Origin: Gammaproteobacteria bacterium
Lineage (GTDB): Bacteria > Pseudomonadota > Gammaproteobacteria > Steroidobacterales > Steroidobacteraceae
Direction of reading: 5' to 3'
Assembly (NCBI GenBank): GCA_025357915.1
Contig: JANYLH010000024.1
Location: 1 to 46,132 of the forward strand
Length of the DNA stretch: 46,132 bases
The position numbers and the translations under genes are program-made. Below, piece by piece: positions 43,255 through 46,132 of this stretch (within the stretch, counting starts at the first letter, position 1; each line of letters opens with the position of its first letter). The notes beneath the pieces are model-generated. The model was not told the origin of the DNA, ran no database searches, and was given only the letters and a program-made list of their open reading frames with translations.

Positions 43255-43509
43255 ATGGACGCCGTAAAGCTCGGAAAAAATGGTCAGGTCGCCATTCCTC
43301 GCGCGGTCATGAAGCGACTCAATCTCAAGGGCGACGAGACGCTGCTTCTGGACGTCAGCGACGACGGCTCCATCCGCCTGCGGCCGGCGGTGATATTTCC
43401 CATTGAGATCTATTCCGACGATCGGATTCGGGAATTTGAATCCGCGACCACCGTCGATGAGGCAACCCGCGCTCGCGTCAGGGCACGACTCGGGCAACGC
43501 GCAGGTTAG
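43255..43509 (+). CDS. AbrB/SpoVT-family antitoxin (VapB-like)
   Basis: An 84-residue protein with a swapped-hairpin AbrB domain: VKLGKNGQVAIPRAVMKRLN, then ETLLLDVSDDGSIRL. The C-terminal tail (YSDDRIREFESATT and onward) is the expected toxin-neutralising segment. It lies six bases ahead of a PIN-domain gene, forming a type II toxin-antitoxin pair. ATG 43255 follows an AAGAGA. Confidence 0.9.
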   Translation: MDAVKLGKNGQVAIPRAVMKRLNLKGDETLLLDVSDDGSIRLRPAVIFPIEIYSDDRIREFESATTVDEATRARVRARLGQRAG

Positions 43510-43515
43510 ACAACC

Positions 43516-43938
43516 TTGCGGCTTTTTCTCGACGCGAACATCCTGTTCCTCGCGGGCTACTCGGCCACGAGCCCAGTGCACGATTTGCTGGCACTGGCGA
43601 GCGGCGGGTTCTGTGAGCTGCTCGCCTCTGAATACGCTCTTGAGGAAGCACGACGGAACCTGGTTATCAAGGGTCAGCCCAGCATGCTGGAGAGATTCAC
43701 GACCAGCACTCGGGGCGTCGTGCGCGTGAGCGAAGCGCGCGCGCCTGCCCTCGCGCAGGCCACCGCTGCGAATTTGTCGGACCCGGCTGACATCCCCATT
43801 CTCGCGGCAGCGATTCAGGCGCGTGCGGATGGCCTCATGACGGGCGACAAGCGCGCATTCGGCCCGCACTTCGGCACTCGCATCGCGTCAGTGGAGATTT
43901 TGCTGCTCAGGGACGCCTTGCAGCGCGCGACTTCATAG
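43516..43938 (+). CDS. PIN-domain ribonuclease toxin (VapC-like)
   Basis: A 140-residue PIN protein. Acidic catalytic residues are visible in LFLDANILFLAGY (Asp6), in SEYALEEARRNL (glutamate), in SDPADIPILAAAI, and in TGDKRAFG. Such toxins cleave tRNA or rRNA when the antitoxin decays. The start is TTG 43516: later starts would remove the first catalytic aspartate. A weak start is common for toxins translated after their antitoxin. It overlaps the end of the minus-strand small membrane gene by six bases. Confidence 0.88.
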   Translation: MRLFLDANILFLAGYSATSPVHDLLALASGGFCELLASEYALEEARRNLVIKGQPSMLERFTTSTRGVVRVSEARAPALAQATAANLSDPADIPILAAAIQARADGLMTGDKRAFGPHFGTRIASVEILLLRDALQRATS

Positions 43939-44124
43939 CCGGCGCCGCGCCAGCCAAAGCATGATGGCGCCGAAACCGGCCATCGCCAGGCCCCACCACA
44001 GGTTGATGTTGACGCCGAGCGATCGTTCGTAGATGGCCGGGTCGCCCAGCAGCCCGAAGCCCACCAGCAGGAGACCCACGAAAGCGAACATCAGGCCGAC
44101 CGGAGTGCGAATGTCGATTTTCAT
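43933..44124 (-). CDS. 63-residue two-helix membrane protein beside the symporter
   Basis: Two hydrophobic helices (TPVGLMFAFVGLLLVGFGLL and NLWWGLAMAGFGAIMLWLAR) linked by a short loop, with a basic C-terminus. It starts ten bases after the stop of the sodium-solute symporter gene, on the same strand, so it is probably co-expressed. I infer an accessory or stabilising subunit, by analogy with small partners of other transporters. Confidence 0.8.
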   Translation of the reverse strand: MKIDIRTPVGLMFAFVGLLLVGFGLLGDPAIYERSLGVNINLWWGLAMAGFGAIMLWLARRRL

Positions 44125-44134
44125 GCTGGCACCC

Positions 44135-45838
<1,704 letters not shown>

Positions 45839-45881
45839 GTGACTAGCCTGCCACCAGGGGTCTGGAACCTATATTTGGCAC

Positions 45882-45894
45882 GGTATGTTATACC
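45882..45894. promoter_or_regulatory. Palindromic operator candidate upstream of the symporter
   Basis: GGTAT-GTT-ATACC is a perfect five-base inverted repeat in the 96-base region between the symporter and the partial gene at 45935. The position suits a repressor of sugar uptake. No regulator gene is in view. Confidence 0.35.
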
Positions 45895-45934
45895 ACCGGT
45901 TGCGCGCAGCTTAACCCACTCGCTGCCAAAGGAC

Positions 45935-46132
45935 ATGCCGGCGCGGCACGACATGGAGCAGCAGTTCTTCAACCCGACGCCAACGATCCGCGTGGTGCCC
46001 GTGGGACCCGAGCGCGTCTGCGTGATGATCGATGACGCGCTGGCGGATCCAGACGGCCTGGTCGAATGGGCGACCGGCCAGGCCTTTGCGCCGCCGCGCG
46101 GCTATCCGTATCCGGGCGTGGTGCTCGCGGCG
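45935..46132 (+). CDS. DUF6445-like protein, 5' part only
   Basis: Sixty-six codons run off the right edge. MEQQFFNPTPTIRVVPVGPE, then VCVMIDDALADPDGLVEWAT and RGYPYPGVVLAA resemble the N-terminus of DUF6445 proteins (a 2-oxoglutarate-oxygenase-like group). The start may be ATG 45935 or ATG 45953; AAAGGA is very close to the first. The call is tentative because most of the protein is missing. Confidence 0.55.
   Translation, partial: MPARHDMEQQFFNPTPTIRVVPVGPERVCVMIDDALADPDGLVEWATGQAFAPPRGYPYPGVVLAA

Overview
This is a GC-rich, very compact piece of a gammaproteobacterial chromosome. Diagnostic content includes trxA-rho divergent from rhlB, greB, plsB, ttcA, rnm (yciV), yrfG, arfB, a biosynthetic speA and a two-HKD cardiolipin synthase. 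High GC, frequent GTG/TTG starts and a homospermidine synthase fit a Steroidobacterales/Nevskiales/Xanthomonadales-like lineage, but the exact taxon is inference. Genes are packed end to end. Many start codons overlap the previous stop (ATGA, GTGA, TAGTG), and convergent genes meet or overlap by a few bases. I see no rRNA, tRNA, CRISPR array, insertion sequence or integrase.

Layout, left to right. 1-790 holds two truncated remnants on opposite strands: an SGNH hydrolase (-) and the C-terminus of a metal-dependent hydrolase/dipeptidase (+). 810-5140 holds an outer-membrane barrel protein, trxA-rho, and divergent rhlB. 5162-9313 holds a phzF relic, then a divergent pair: an MttB-family methyltransferase without pyrrolysine and a trimethylamine-dehydrogenase-like flavoprotein. 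9315-13439 holds yrfG divergent from rnm, which leads a tight operon with a DUF465 protein, an MscS channel, arfB and a small membrane protein. 13436-16422 holds plsB and a YqiA-like esterase. 16481-22658 (-) is an envelope operon: cardiolipin synthase, lemA, two TPM-domain genes, a lipoprotein L,D-transpeptidase, and an orphan contractile tail-sheath-like gene overlapping it. 22778-23567 holds a small gene with a clear terminator, and greB followed by a long hairpin.

23666-29438 is a polyamine neighbourhood: homospermidine synthase, a GST-like gene, arginine decarboxylase, an internally deleted PotF-type binding protein, and a PLP threonine/serine dehydratase. 29422-33480 holds a UvrD/Rep-type helicase, a small membrane protein, a Nudix hydrolase and small unknown genes. 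33477-41449 holds a pair of unknown proteins, a GST relic, and a seven-gene translationally coupled operon on the minus strand: M32 carboxypeptidase, ttcA, a protein phosphatase-ADP-ribosylglycohydrolase fusion, a Zn peptidase, an ATP-grasp ligase, a CpcT-like lipoprotein and DUF2721. 41546-46132 holds a 43-residue membrane ORF, glgA in an AT-rich setting, an AbrB/PIN toxin-antitoxin pair, a sodium/sugar symporter with a 63-residue partner, and a partial DUF6445-like gene at the right edge.

Three things deserve most attention. (1) An orphan tail-sheath protein sits in a LemA/TPM/L,D-transpeptidase operon with no tube, baseplate or other phage gene nearby. (2) A coupled operon joins ttcA to a phosphatase/ADP-ribosylglycohydrolase fusion, a Zn peptidase and an ATP-grasp enzyme. 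(3) At least three relics (phzF, potF, GST) keep both gene ends but have lost their middles, which suggests one shared deletion process or an assembly effect. Function calls rest on motif recognition and recalled family sequences; no database search was run.
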